Source: Aequorivita todarodis (GTDB lineage: Bacteria; Bacteroidota; Bacteroidia; Flavobacteriales; Flavobacteriaceae). Taken from it: DNA of 64,000 bases. Positions 26,695 to 36,320 of the stretch are shown in pieces; the stretch's first letter is position 1; each line of letters opens with the position of its first letter. Position numbers and translations under genes: made by a program. The stretch is from contig NZ_JAQQTG010000051.1 of NCBI RefSeq assembly GCF_028561335.1, positions 62,001-126,000 on the forward strand, read 5' to 3'. The notes below the pieces were generated by a model that saw nothing but the letters and a program-made list of their open reading frames with translations, was not told the DNA's origin and did not search any database.

Positions 26695-26955
26695 ATGAAG
26701 CGATATACTACTTTTGAAGAAATAGACCGCGATTTGAAATACCTTCGGCTTAAATCGCAGATTGACCTGGAAGAAGTAAAACTGGGCATTCACCAAAGCA
26801 AGGAAACCATTAGTGAAACTTTTTCCCCAATAAATTTGATTGCAAGCACGGTAGCTTCTATTGTAAAAAAAGCTTTCGTTTTAAAGGTAGTGGACAAACT
26901 TATTGGCATAAAACCAGTGAAGAAAAAAGAATACGAAGATGATGAGCATTTATAA
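26695..26955 (+). CDS. Small conserved protein of the YtxH operon, unknown function
   Basis: 86 residues. Amphipathic and helical at the start (TFEEIDRDLKYLRLKSQIDL), then a short hydrophobic region (INLIASTVASIVKKAF) that may be a membrane-associated helix, and an acidic end (KKKEYEDDEHL). It follows the holin-like gene by five bases and precedes a terminator, so it closes the trio. Confidence 0.7.
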   Translation: MKRYTTFEEIDRDLKYLRLKSQIDLEEVKLGIHQSKETISETFSPINLIASTVASIVKKAFVLKVVDKLIGIKPVKKKEYEDDEHL

Positions 26956-26987
26956 ATCTTGCTTAAACTTCGATTGATTGGAAAACA

Positions 26988-27014
26988 AAGCCCCCCTAAA
27001 TTTTAGGAGGGCTT
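26988..27014. terminator. Bidirectional rho-independent terminator
   Basis: AAGCCCCCCTAAA pairs with TTTTAGGAGGGCTT (one mismatch) and is followed by CGTTTTT. It separates the YtxH operon (+) from the SPFH gene (-), which end towards each other. Confidence 0.85.
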
Positions 27015-27036
27015 CGTTTTTATGGGTGCTTAGTTG

Positions 27037-28029
27037 CTAATAATTCAAATCTTCTCCTTCCTCCGGTCTTGGCGGTGCTTGGCGTTTTGGTCGTTTTTTA
27101 GGCACAATTCCTTTTTCAATGTTTTGTTTTTTCATCTCTTCCCCAATTTGGTTGCTCGCCACGAAGGAGGCAATCATATTGTTTAGCATGTCGCTACCGG
27201 CCTGTGGCGAATTCGGTAAAAGAATAAGGTTCGTATTCGTTGCCTCACCAATGGATTGCAGCGTATCGTAATGTTGCGTAACCACAATCAATGCCGATGC
27301 TTCTTGACTATTGATGCCCACGTTGTTCAGCACATCCACACTTTCTTCCAAACCGCGTGCAATTTCACGGCGCTGGTCGGCAATACCCTGCCCCTGTAAA
27401 CGCTTGCTCTCTGCCTCTGCACGGGCTTTTGCCACAATTTTTATACGCTCGGCTTCGGCTTCAAACTCAGCGGCTACTTTTTCACGCTCGGCTGCGTTTA
27501 TACGGTTCATTGCTGCTTTTACCTGTATGTCCGGGTCAATATCTGTAACCAGCGTTTTGATGATATCGTAACCATAGGTGCTCATCGCTTCGTTCAATTC
27601 AGCTTTTACGGCTATTGCCACGTCGTCTTTTCTTTCAAAAACATCATCGAGTTTCATTTTTGGGACTTCGGCGCGAACTACGTCAAAAACGTAGGAAGTG
27701 ATTTGGTCGTGTGGGTTTTGAAGCTTATAAAAAGCGTCATAAACCTTCTGCTGTAGTACCTGAAACTGTACCGAAATTTTCAACCGGACAAAAACATCGT
27801 CCTTCGTTTTGGTTTCAACAATTACATCCAACTGTTGGATTTTCAAATTGATACGTCCCGCAATCCGATCGATCAACGGAATTTTTAACTGCAATCCCGA
27901 ATGTCTTATACTTTGGAACTTTCCGAAGCGTTCTACTATTGCGGCAGTTTGCTGTTTTACGGTAAAAAATCCTGCCAATAGAATAAAAAAGCCAACAATC
28001 AGCAGCGGTACAAAAATAAACCCTCCCAT
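27037..28029 (-). CDS. SPFH/Band 7 (stomatin-like) membrane protein
   Basis: 330 residues. One N-terminal membrane segment (FIFVPLLIVGFFILLAGFF) is followed by the SPFH domain (about 25-200: QQTAAIVERFGKFQSIRHSG, then VFDVVRAEVPKMKLDDVFER) and a long helix rich in Ala/Glu/Arg (AAEREKVAAEFEAEAERIKI). It resembles slipin/QmcA-type scaffolds that form oligomeric rings in the inner membrane and partner with proteases or act in membrane-domain organisation. No NfeD-type partner gene adjoins it. Confidence 0.88.
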   Translation of the reverse strand: MGGFIFVPLLIVGFFILLAGFFTVKQQTAAIVERFGKFQSIRHSGLQLKIPLIDRIAGRINLKIQQLDVIVETKTKDDVFVRLKISVQFQVLQQKVYDAFYKLQNPHDQITSYVFDVVRAEVPKMKLDDVFERKDDVAIAVKAELNEAMSTYGYDIIKTLVTDIDPDIQVKAAMNRINAAEREKVAAEFEAEAERIKIVAKARAEAESKRLQGQGIADQRREIARGLEESVDVLNNVGINSQEASALIVVTQHYDTLQSIGEATNTNLILLPNSPQAGSDMLNNMIASFVASNQIGEEMKKQNIEKGIVPKKRPKRQAPPRPEEGEDLNY

Positions 28030-28111
28030 AATTTTTAATTATTAATGATTAAACGTTGTGGAAGATACAAAAAATAAAACCTATTTTCACGCCCTCAAAA
28101 TATCCCCGACT

Positions 28112-28771
28112 ATGAATTTTAAACAACTAATTTTTATTTTCTTTTGTCTTTTCTTTTTTCAGAAAGCCTTTGCCCAGCGCAACTATGAAGGCTATAATTT
28201 TCTGGGAATTCACGGCGGAATATCTTTCTTCGACATTCAGACAGATGATTTGGTAACCCAGCAGAAAGAGGGTTTCATAGCGGGTTTTACTACTCGTGGC
28301 GGTTTTAGAAATGATTTTGATTTAATATATGGAATTAGTTTCCAAAGCGAGTCCGTTGGGGTGGAAGGAAGTAGCCCCTTGGGAACGGATACCCAAAATA
28401 TTGGGTACACCATTCAGGGAGCGCAAATCAATTTCATGGGAAGTTATAACATTGTCATGAAGCATTTGAGCGTTGAATTTGGCCCAGTTTTCAGCATAAA
28501 TGGAAAAATGAAACTTGACAGGGGCGAATATGAAAATTATGTTTTAACAGGCTATAATACACTTACGGCAAAGGATATTCAGGATATTTCCAGGTTCAAC
28601 GTCCGGCTTGCCGCGGGTCTTACCACCGGTTTGGAGCATTTCAGAATAGGCGCACAATATCAATACGGCCTTACAAACATGTTGGGCGAATTAAATGGAA
28701 ATGATCTGGAAAACGATAACTTTAAAGGCAATAGCTCCACCATTATTGTGTCAGGCGTGATTTACTTTTAG
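28112..28771 (+). CDS. PorT-family outer membrane beta-barrel protein
   Basis: 219 residues from the ATG at 28112, which begins the signal peptide (FKQLIFIFFCLFFFQKAFAQ). The rest alternates hydrophobic and polar residues in a small-barrel pattern and ends in an aromatic terminal strand (TIIVSGVIYF). The OMP_b-brl_2/PorT family is the best fit; PorT itself serves type IX secretion, but this could be a paralogue. Its stop overlaps the gltX stop by four bases on the opposite strand. Confidence 0.72.
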   Translation: MNFKQLIFIFFCLFFFQKAFAQRNYEGYNFLGIHGGISFFDIQTDDLVTQQKEGFIAGFTTRGGFRNDFDLIYGISFQSESVGVEGSSPLGTDTQNIGYTIQGAQINFMGSYNIVMKHLSVEFGPVFSINGKMKLDRGEYENYVLTGYNTLTAKDIQDISRFNVRLAAGLTTGLEHFRIGAQYQYGLTNMLGELNGNDLENDNFKGNSSTIIVSGVIYF

Positions 28772-30306
28772 CCAATAAAATCAATCGCTTTTTCAATTCG
28801 GGAAACGCTTTCCTCTTTTCCTAAAATTGAAAGAATATCAAACACTTCGGGACCTTTCATTTCTCCTACGAGCGCCAATCGGAGCGGCATCATCACTTTT
28901 CCGAAGCCTATGTTTTCTGAAGTAATCCAACCTTTCACTTGTTCCGAAAGGTTTCCTGCGGAAAATTCTTCGGAAGATTTTAAAATAGAAACCACTTTCT
29001 GAAGTAATTCCGGTGTTTCAGTTTTGAAGGCTTTTTCAGCGGCTTTTGCATCATAATTTTTTGGGGCTTCAAAAAAGAAACTTCCCTGTTCCCAAAGGTC
29101 GCTCACGAAGGTGGCGCGTTCTTTTAAAATGGAAACGATTTTTATTATTGTTTCTATTGGTGGTTGAGACAGGGCATTGCCCTGTCTCTCCACCGATAAT
29201 TTTTTTAAATATCTTTCAAATTCGCTTGCCAATACTGCGTCATCAATCTTTTGGAAATATTGGTGCTGAAACCATTTGGTTTTGTCGGGGTCGAATTTTG
29301 CCCCTGCCTTGTTGACTCTTTCCAACTCAAAAGCATCAACCAATTCCTCCAGGCTGAAAATTTCCTGCTCCGTTCCGGGGTTCCAGCCTAAAAAAGCGAG
29401 CATATTTAAAACAGCCTCGGGCAAATAGCCGTCTTCGCGATAACCTGAAAACACATCTCCTTCCGCGGTTTTCCATTCCAAAGGAAATACCGGGAAACCC
29501 ATTTTATCACCATCGCGTTTGCTGAGTTTTCCATTGCCAGTTGGTTTCAAAATCAACGGTAAATGCGCAAATTGTGGCGCCTCCCAGCCAAAAGCGCGAT
29601 ACAACAAAACGTGAAGCGCTAAAGATGGCAACCATTCTTCACCACGGATCACGTGGGTAATTTTCATTAAATGGTCGTCCACAATATTTGCCAAATGGTA
29701 GGTTGGCATTTCATCGCTTTTGAAGAGAACCTTATCGTCGAGAATGCTTGTTTCCACCTGCATCTCGCCGCGGATTATATCGTTTAAATGAAGCGTTTCA
29801 TCTTCGGGCGATTTAAAACGGATTACGTATTCTTCGCCATTTGCTATTTTCTGCTGGGTTTCTTCCGAAGAAAAAACCAACGAATTTTTCAGTTTTAAAC
29901 GGTTGTGCCAATTGTAAATAAAGGTTTTTCCTTTTGCCTCGTGGTCTTTTCGGTGCGCGTCAAGTTCTTCGGAAGTATCAAACGCGTAATACGCATTTCC
30001 CGAATCTATCAACGCATCGGCGTATTGTCTATATAGGTCTTTACGCTCGCTTTGGCGGTATGGGCCGCAGTCTTTTTCTTTGCCCGGACCCTCGTCGTAG
30101 GGTATATTCAGCCAATTCAAAGCTTCAATAATATATGCCTCGGCGCCTTCCACATATCGGTTTTGGTCGGTATCCTCTATTCGCAGTAGAAAATCGCCGC
30201 CGTGTTTTTTTGCGAATAGATAATTGAACAAAGCAGTGCGAACACCGCCGATATGTAGTGGTCCAGTTGGACTTGGGGCAAAACGAACCCGAACTTTTTG
30301 AGACAT
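28768..30306 (-). CDS. gltX: Glutamate--tRNA ligase
   Basis: 512 residues from the ATG at 30306; a -7 box at 30332-30339 excludes the start at 30342. VRVRFAPSPTGPLHIGG carries the HIGH-type motif (HIGG, about residues 18-21) and GKLSKRDGDKM is the KMSKS-type loop. The C-terminal anticodon-binding helical domain is present. It charges tRNA-Glu. Convergent, four-base overlapping end with the PorT-like gene. Confidence 0.96.
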   Translation of the reverse strand: MSQKVRVRFAPSPTGPLHIGGVRTALFNYLFAKKHGGDFLLRIEDTDQNRYVEGAEAYIIEALNWLNIPYDEGPGKEKDCGPYRQSERKDLYRQYADALIDSGNAYYAFDTSEELDAHRKDHEAKGKTFIYNWHNRLKLKNSLVFSSEETQQKIANGEEYVIRFKSPEDETLHLNDIIRGEMQVETSILDDKVLFKSDEMPTYHLANIVDDHLMKITHVIRGEEWLPSLALHVLLYRAFGWEAPQFAHLPLILKPTGNGKLSKRDGDKMGFPVFPLEWKTAEGDVFSGYREDGYLPEAVLNMLAFLGWNPGTEQEIFSLEELVDAFELERVNKAGAKFDPDKTKWFQHQYFQKIDDAVLASEFERYLKKLSVERQGNALSQPPIETIIKIVSILKERATFVSDLWEQGSFFFEAPKNYDAKAAEKAFKTETPELLQKVVSILKSSEEFSAGNLSEQVKGWITSENIGFGKVMMPLRLALVGEMKGPEVFDILSILGKEESVSRIEKAIDFIG

Positions 30307-30331
30307 AATCTGCATTCTTTTTATGAATTGG

Positions 30332-30339
30332 CAAAGGTA
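30332..30339 (-). promoter_or_regulatory. -7 promoter box of gltX
   Basis: TACCTTTG on the minus strand, an exact TAnnTTTG match, 25 bases before the gltX ATG. Confidence 0.6.
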
Positions 30340-30468
30340 CAATTTAGAAGCCGCATTCTAAAGTTATTGCACAGGGTGGTTTTTTCCTTTTTTGGAGCAA
30401 TCTTTGTGGCGTGGTTAGCACAAAATATTATTGTATTTTAGAAGTTTTGAATACACGGGAAAAAAATT

Positions 30469-33400
30469 ATGAGCACTTTTAACATCATCCAGCAAAAACT
30501 GGAGGAATTTATCAAGAAATACTACACCAATGAGCTTATAAAAGGAGCTATCCTTTTCTTCGCCATTGGGCTGCTGTATTTGTTGATAACGCTGCTCGTT
30601 GAATATTTCCTTTGGCTCAATCCGTTGGGAAGGCGAGTGCTGTTTTGGGCGTTTGTAATCGTGGAACTGGGCTTGTTTGTTCGGTTTATCGCTTTTCCGC
30701 TTGCCAAACTTTTCAAACTTCAAAAGGGAATTAATTATGAAGAAGCTTCAAAAATCATTGGCAACCATTTTCCGCAGGTAAACGATAAATTGCTCAACGT
30801 AATCCAGCTAAACCAAAACCGGCGCGAGAGCGAATTGCTGGCAGCAAGCATTGACCAAAAAGCTACCGAACTGCAGCCAGTACCTTTCAAAAGTGCCGTA
30901 AATTTTAAAAAGAACGCAAAATATTTAAAATACGCGGCCATTCCGGTATTGATATTTTTATTGTTTAGCGCTTTGGGCGGAATGGATATTTTTTCGAGCA
31001 GCTATAAACGTGTGGTACATTACGACACTGCCTTTGAGCCGCCCGCACCCTTCACTTTTATTGTGATGAACGACGATTTGAATGCAGTAGAAAACAAACC
31101 CTTCAATTTAAAAATTAGAACCGAAGGCACTGCGATTCCCGAAAATGCAAGCATCAATTACAACGCTGAAACCTATTATATGCAGCAGACCGCGCCAGGT
31201 TTGTTTGAATATACGTTTCAACAACCTATGGAATCTATCGATTTCAGCTTAAAGGCAAATAAAGTGACTTCCCGGGAATATACCTTGGATGTTGTAAAAA
31301 CCCCTTCATTGCTCAATTTTGAAATGATTTTGGATTATCCTTCCTATACGGGGAAAAGAGATGAAACCCTTAAAAGTACCGGAAATGCTACCATTCCCGA
31401 AGGAACGCGGGTAAAATGGAATGTCGCTACTAAAAATACAGAGGCAGTTACTCTAAAAACCACCGATACTTCCTTTTCATTCGATGCAAAAGGTGAAAAC
31501 TTTAATTTTGAAAAAGGAATTTATGACAAACTTGATTACGCCATTACCACTTCTAACGAAAAACTGAAGGATTATGAAAACCTTGCCTTCACGCTGAATG
31601 TAGTAAAGGATCAATTCCCCGAAATTGAGGTGCAATCAAAGCAGGACAGTACAAATACGCAACGGATTTTCTTTTTGGGCCAGATTTCGGACGATTACGG
31701 GCTTACAAAACTTCGGCTGGTCTATTTTCCCGAAGGCGATGAAAAGCAGGCTAAAACACAGGCTTTACCATTGAATAAGACCAATTTTGATCAATTCACT
31801 TATACTTTTCCCGGGAACCTTCCATTGGATGAAGGCGTAGCTTATGAATATTATTTTGAGGTTTTTGATAACGATACCATTCACAATTATAAATCCTCGA
31901 AGTCTGGAATTTATTCTTTCAGAAAATTAACGAAGAATGAATTAGAGGAAGAACAGCTTCAAAATCAGCAGGAAGCGATTAAAGGGTTGGATAAATCGTT
32001 GGAAGAATTAAAAGACCGAAAGCAAACTTTGGAAGAACTTTCGCGAACCCAAAAAGAAAAGAACGAACTTAATTACAACGACAAAAAGAAGCTCGAAAAC
32101 TTCATCCAGCGCCAGCAAAAGCAGGAGGAAATGATGAAGAATTTTTCAAAGGAAATGAAAGAGGAACTCGAAAATTTCCAACCGGAAAACAAGGAGAAAG
32201 ATCCTTTCAAGGAAGATCTTCAAAAAAGATTGGAAGAAAATGAGGAACAACTTAAGAAGAATGAAAAATTGTTGGATGAACTTGAGAAGTTGCAGGACAA
32301 AATTCAAAAGGAGGAATTGACCGAGAAGCTTGAAAAGCTTTCAAAACAGAACAAGAACCAAGAGAAAAATCTTGAGCAATTGCTAGAGTTGACCAAAAGA
32401 TATTACGTTGAAAAGAAAGCCGAAAAACTTGCCGAGGAACTTTATGATCTTGGCGAAGAGCAAGAAAAGTTAGCTGATAAACCTGATGATGAAAACACAA
32501 AGGAGGCCCAAGAGGAGCTAAACGAAAAGTTTGAAGAATATAAAAAGCAGATGGGAGAGCTTCAGAAGGAGAACCAAGGTTTAAAGAAGCCCTTGGACAT
32601 TCCCGAAGATAAACCGGCCGAGCAACAGATTGATGAGGAACAGCAAAAAGCTACCGATAAACTTGGGGAACAAAAGCCGAACGAGGCTGGTAAAAACCAA
32701 AAGAAAGCTGGACAGAAAATGAAACAGATGAGCAAAGGTATGCAAATGCAGATGCAGGCTGGACAAATGGAAACCATAGAGGAAGATGTAAAAATGCTAC
32801 GTCAGATTGTGGATAATTTGGTTGTTTTTTCTTTTCAACAAGAGGATTTGATGGAAGCTTTCAAAAAAATTGAATACGGCAATCCTATATTCGGAAAGAA
32901 ATTGAATATTCAAAACGACCTTAAAATAAATTTTGAACATATAGACGACAGTATATTTGCGCTATCGCTTCGTCAACCAATGATCGGGTCCCAAATAAAT
33001 ACCTCTCTTACTGAAATCCAATATAATATTGACAAATCATTGGAGCGATTGGCGCAAAATGAAACAAGACAAGGCATTGGAAATCAACAATATACAATTA
33101 CAGGGGCAAATGATTTGGCGGTCATACTAAGTGATATTTTGAGCAACATGCAAATGCAGATGCAGATGTCCATGGGTTCTGGTTCTGGTAAGGGAAATCC
33201 AATGCCGGGTTCCGGATTTCAATTGCCTGATATTATTCAAAAACAGGAAGGCCTTGGCGAAAAGATGAAAGAAGGAATGGAGAAAGGAAAAAACGGAAAA
33301 AAAGGTAAAGAAAAAGGCGAGGGTGAAGGTGATGGAAGCGGTGATGGAAATGGCCAAAATGGTGAGAATGGCAGGGACGGACAGAAAGGAAATGAAAAAG

Positions 33401-33846
33401 GCGGGGAAAAGGATGGCCAGGGAAACAGCGAGGACATAAATGGCGAGCTATTCGAGATATACAAACAACAACAAGAGCTGCGAAATCAACTTCAGGATAG
33501 GTTGAGCAAGGAGGGTTTAAATGGAAATGGCGGAGAGATATTAAAGAAAATGGAAGGCATAGAGCAGCAGTTGCTGGACAAGGGGTTTAATCAAAATACG
33601 CTTCAGCAAATGCTCAATCTTAAATATGAATTGTTGAAACTTGACAAAGCCGATCTTGAGCAAGGAGAAGAAAGCCGAAGGGAGTCCCGAACGAATAGAA
33701 GGGATTTTCAGAACAATACACAACTTTCTCCCGAAGACATAAAAAAATACTTCAACACAACTGAAATTTTGAACCGTGAGGCCTTACCTTTGCGCCAAGA
33801 TTACAAAAACAAGGTTCAGGAATATTTTAAGGAAGGTAATGATTGA
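30469..33846 (+). CDS. Large DUF4175 membrane protein with coiled coils
   Basis: 1125 residues. Three transmembrane segments lie near the N-terminus (about residues 24-48, 52-75 and 145-165). A beta-rich extracytoplasmic region spans about 175-480, and then a long Glu/Lys/Gln-rich coiled coil (about 485-760). Two Met/Gln runs (MQMQMQAG near 755; MQMQMQMSMGSGSG near 890), a Gly/Lys/Glu low-complexity stretch (about 930-985) and a helical end follow. The DUF4175 family is common in Flavobacteriia, and its function is not known to me. Its stop overlaps the start of ybeY by eight bases. Confidence 0.85.
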   Translation: MSTFNIIQQKLEEFIKKYYTNELIKGAILFFAIGLLYLLITLLVEYFLWLNPLGRRVLFWAFVIVELGLFVRFIAFPLAKLFKLQKGINYEEASKIIGNHFPQVNDKLLNVIQLNQNRRESELLAASIDQKATELQPVPFKSAVNFKKNAKYLKYAAIPVLIFLLFSALGGMDIFSSSYKRVVHYDTAFEPPAPFTFIVMNDDLNAVENKPFNLKIRTEGTAIPENASINYNAETYYMQQTAPGLFEYTFQQPMESIDFSLKANKVTSREYTLDVVKTPSLLNFEMILDYPSYTGKRDETLKSTGNATIPEGTRVKWNVATKNTEAVTLKTTDTSFSFDAKGENFNFEKGIYDKLDYAITTSNEKLKDYENLAFTLNVVKDQFPEIEVQSKQDSTNTQRIFFLGQISDDYGLTKLRLVYFPEGDEKQAKTQALPLNKTNFDQFTYTFPGNLPLDEGVAYEYYFEVFDNDTIHNYKSSKSGIYSFRKLTKNELEEEQLQNQQEAIKGLDKSLEELKDRKQTLEELSRTQKEKNELNYNDKKKLENFIQRQQKQEEMMKNFSKEMKEELENFQPENKEKDPFKEDLQKRLEENEEQLKKNEKLLDELEKLQDKIQKEELTEKLEKLSKQNKNQEKNLEQLLELTKRYYVEKKAEKLAEELYDLGEEQEKLADKPDDENTKEAQEELNEKFEEYKKQMGELQKENQGLKKPLDIPEDKPAEQQIDEEQQKATDKLGEQKPNEAGKNQKKAGQKMKQMSKGMQMQMQAGQMETIEEDVKMLRQIVDNLVVFSFQQEDLMEAFKKIEYGNPIFGKKLNIQNDLKINFEHIDDSIFALSLRQPMIGSQINTSLTEIQYNIDKSLERLAQNETRQGIGNQQYTITGANDLAVILSDILSNMQMQMQMSMGSGSGKGNPMPGSGFQLPDIIQKQEGLGEKMKEGMEKGKNGKKGKEKGEGEGDGSGDGNGQNGENGRDGQKGNEKGGEKDGQGNSEDINGELFEIYKQQQELRNQLQDRLSKEGLNGNGGEILKKMEGIEQQLLDKGFNQNTLQQMLNLKYELLKLDKADLEQGEESRRESRTNRRDFQNNTQLSPEDIKKYFNTTEILNREALPLRQDYKNKVQEYFKEGND

Positions 33847-34255
33847 GTTTAATTTTGAAACTGATTTTGAGTTAAAAAGCCGGATGAAAATCCAAAAGTG
33901 GATTTCCGAAATCATCATTTCAGAAGGATTTGAAGAGGGTGAAGTACTTTATGTTTTTTGTGATGACGAATATCTGCATAAACTGAACGTAACGTTTTTG
34001 GGCCACGATACATTAACTGATATTATCAGTTTTGACTATAAGGCCGGAAAGCAAATTAATGGCGAAATTTACATTTCCGTTGAACGTGTTGCCGAAAATT
34101 CGAAAGATTTCAAAACAAATGTCGAAGATGAATTGCATCGGGTTATGATTCATGGCATACTTCATTTTTGTGGCTATAAAGATAAGACTGTTTTAGAGGA
34201 AGATGCTATGCGTTCAAAGGAGGATGAGGCTCTTAAAAAGCTTGCCACACTTTAA
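33839..34255 (+). CDS. ybeY: Endoribonuclease YbeY (rRNA maturation factor)
   Basis: 138 residues from the ATG at 33839. The zinc motif HGILHFCGYKD matches the family's HGxLHLxGYDH; the final His is replaced by a Lys-Asp, as in some Bacteroidota. The start EFNFETDF and FLGHDTLTDIISFDY are also diagnostic. It is a metal-dependent RNase needed for 16S rRNA 3' processing and ribosome quality control. The eight-base overlap with DUF4175 means translational coupling. Confidence 0.92.
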   Translation: MIEFNFETDFELKSRMKIQKWISEIIISEGFEEGEVLYVFCDDEYLHKLNVTFLGHDTLTDIISFDYKAGKQINGEIYISVERVAENSKDFKTNVEDELHRVMIHGILHFCGYKDKTVLEEDAMRSKEDEALKKLATL

Positions 34256-34339
34256 AACTATAATTTCAGCTACTTAATTACCTTAAAGTTAGATATTTAT
34301 TGTAATTTCGCGTCCCTAAAAAAATTTGATAAAAACAAA

Positions 34340-34355
34340 TGTTCCACGTGGAACA
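34340..34355. promoter_or_regulatory. parS-like centromere site upstream of mnmG
   Basis: TGTTCCACGTGGAACA, a perfect 16-base palindrome, differs by one base from the general parS form TGTTNCACGTGAAACA bound by ParB/Spo0J. It lies 15 bases before the mnmG ATG. A second copy is at 36248. Confidence 0.75.
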
Positions 34356-34369
34356 ATTAAAATGATTTT

Positions 34370-36241
34370 ATGTTTCCAAAAGAGTATGATGTAATTGTGG
34401 TTGGCGCTGGTCATGCAGGTTCAGAAGCTGCAGCTGCTGCGGCAAATTTGGGCTCGAAAACCCTATTGGTTACTATGAATTTGCAAACAATTGCACAAAT
34501 GAGCTGCAATCCTGCTATGGGTGGCATCGCCAAAGGACAAATTGTGCGGGAGATCGACGCGATGGGCGGTTATAGTGGTATCGTTTCTGACAAGTCGGCC
34601 ATTCAGTTCAAGATGCTCAACAAATCAAAGGGGCCGGCAATGTGGAGTCCAAGGGTCCAAAGCGACCGTATGCGTTTTGCCGAAACTTGGAGGCTGATGC
34701 TTGAACAAACCCCAAGCCTTGATTTTTATCAGGAAATGATTTCTGGAATTATAGTGGAAAATGGTAAGATTAACGGTGTAAGAACTTCCCTTGGTCTGGA
34801 GATTAAAGGAAAAAGCGTTGTACTTACAAATGGCACTTTTTTAAATGGGTTGATCCATATTGGGGATAAACAATTTGGAGGAGGACGTGCTGGTGAAAAG
34901 GCTTCAACAGGAATTACCCAGGATTTAATTGATTTGGGATTTGAAGCAGGAAGAATGAAAACAGGAACTCCTCCAAGAGTTGACGGACGTTCCTTGGATT
35001 TTTCTAAAATGATAGAACAGCCGGGGGATGAAGCGCCGGAGAAATTCTCCTTTTCGGATGAAACCAAGCCCTTAATGCAACAACGGTCCTGTCATATGAG
35101 CCACACGAGCCTTACAGTTCACGATATTTTACGCGAAGGTTTTGACAGATCGCCAATGTTCAACGGTGCAATCAAGAGTATTGGCCCACGATATTGCCCC
35201 TCCATTGAAGATAAAATAAATCGTTTTGCGGATAAGGACAGGCACCAACTTTTTGTAGAGCCAGAAGGATGGGACACGGTAGAATATTATATTAATGGAT
35301 TTTCAACCTCCTTGCCGGAGGATATTCAGTTTAAAGCCTTGCGTCAAGTTGCCGGTTTTGAAAACGTGAAGTTTTTTCGCCCCGGTTACGCTATTGAGTA
35401 CGATTATTTTCCGCCAACGCAATTGAAACACACTTTGGAAACAAAAGTGGTCTCAGGCTTGTATTTTGCCGGACAGATCAATGGTACCACAGGCTATGAA
35501 GAAGCAGCTTCCCAAGGTTTGATGGCAGGAATAAATGCACATTTAAAAGTTCGTGAAAAGGAACCTTTTATACTTCAAAGGAATGAGGCTTATATAGGCG
35601 TGTTGATTGATGACCTTATTACCAAGGGAACGGAAGAACCCTACCGAATGTTTACTTCGCGTGCGGAATACAGAACTTTATTGCGACAAGATAATGCCGA
35701 TTTTAGGTTAACGCCGAAGGCATTTGAAATTGGATTGGCAAGTGAACAGCGTATGCGTAAAATGGAAAAGAAGAAAGAAAAGGCAAGTGCTTTTGTTCAA
35801 TTTTTTAAAGAAACCAGTGCAGCTCCGGAAGAAATCAACCCGATATTTCTTGCGCGTGAATCTGCCTTGGTAGATCAAAGTGACAAGATGTTCAAATTCT
35901 TTTCTCGGCCTGAAGTAACGATGGAGGATATGAAGAAGATTCCTTCGGTAAAAAAGTATATTGAGGAAAACGGTTTGGACACTGAAATGATTGAACAAGC
36001 CGAAATCCAAGTTAAGTATTCAGGGTATATTGATAAGGAAAAGAACAATGCAGACAAATTAAATAGGCTGGAAGGTTTAAAAATCCCCGCTTCCTTTGAT
36101 TATTCAAAATTAAAGTCGCTTTCCTTTGAGGCCCGTGAAAAACTCACAAAAATTAAACCCGCAACCGTTTCGCAGGCATCAAGAATAAGTGGTGTCTCAC
36201 CAAATGATGTTTCGGTTCTTTTGGTGTATATGGGGCGTTAG
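34370..36241 (+). CDS. mnmG: tRNA uridine-5-carboxymethylaminomethyl modification enzyme MnmG (GidA)
   Basis: 623 residues, the normal length. The FAD dinucleotide motif VVGAGHAGSEAAAAA is at about residues 10-24; the MnmG signature SCNPAMGGIAKG begins at residue 45, and the second signature TGYEEAASQGLMAGINA is near residue 380. The C-terminal helical domain binds tRNA and MnmE. With MnmE it makes the cmnm5 group at wobble U34. parS-like sites lie 15 bases upstream and seven bases downstream of the gene, matching its classical origin-proximal position. Confidence 0.97.
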   Translation: MFPKEYDVIVVGAGHAGSEAAAAAANLGSKTLLVTMNLQTIAQMSCNPAMGGIAKGQIVREIDAMGGYSGIVSDKSAIQFKMLNKSKGPAMWSPRVQSDRMRFAETWRLMLEQTPSLDFYQEMISGIIVENGKINGVRTSLGLEIKGKSVVLTNGTFLNGLIHIGDKQFGGGRAGEKASTGITQDLIDLGFEAGRMKTGTPPRVDGRSLDFSKMIEQPGDEAPEKFSFSDETKPLMQQRSCHMSHTSLTVHDILREGFDRSPMFNGAIKSIGPRYCPSIEDKINRFADKDRHQLFVEPEGWDTVEYYINGFSTSLPEDIQFKALRQVAGFENVKFFRPGYAIEYDYFPPTQLKHTLETKVVSGLYFAGQINGTTGYEEAASQGLMAGINAHLKVREKEPFILQRNEAYIGVLIDDLITKGTEEPYRMFTSRAEYRTLLRQDNADFRLTPKAFEIGLASEQRMRKMEKKKEKASAFVQFFKETSAAPEEINPIFLARESALVDQSDKMFKFFSRPEVTMEDMKKIPSVKKYIEENGLDTEMIEQAEIQVKYSGYIDKEKNNADKLNRLEGLKIPASFDYSKLKSLSFEAREKLTKIKPATVSQASRISGVSPNDVSVLLVYMGR

Positions 36242-36247
36242 GGCCAT

Positions 36248-36263
36248 TGTTTCACGTGGAACA
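36248..36263. promoter_or_regulatory. parS-like centromere site downstream of mnmG
   Basis: TGTTTCACGTGGAACA differs from the perfect palindrome upstream of mnmG in one base and from the parS consensus in one base. It sits in the gap after the mnmG stop, so codon constraint does not explain it. Confidence 0.75.
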
Positions 36264-36320
36264 CTTTCCTTCTGATCCCGGAGCTTCATTAAATCTATTT
36301 AATAAATTAAACCTTTCTGC

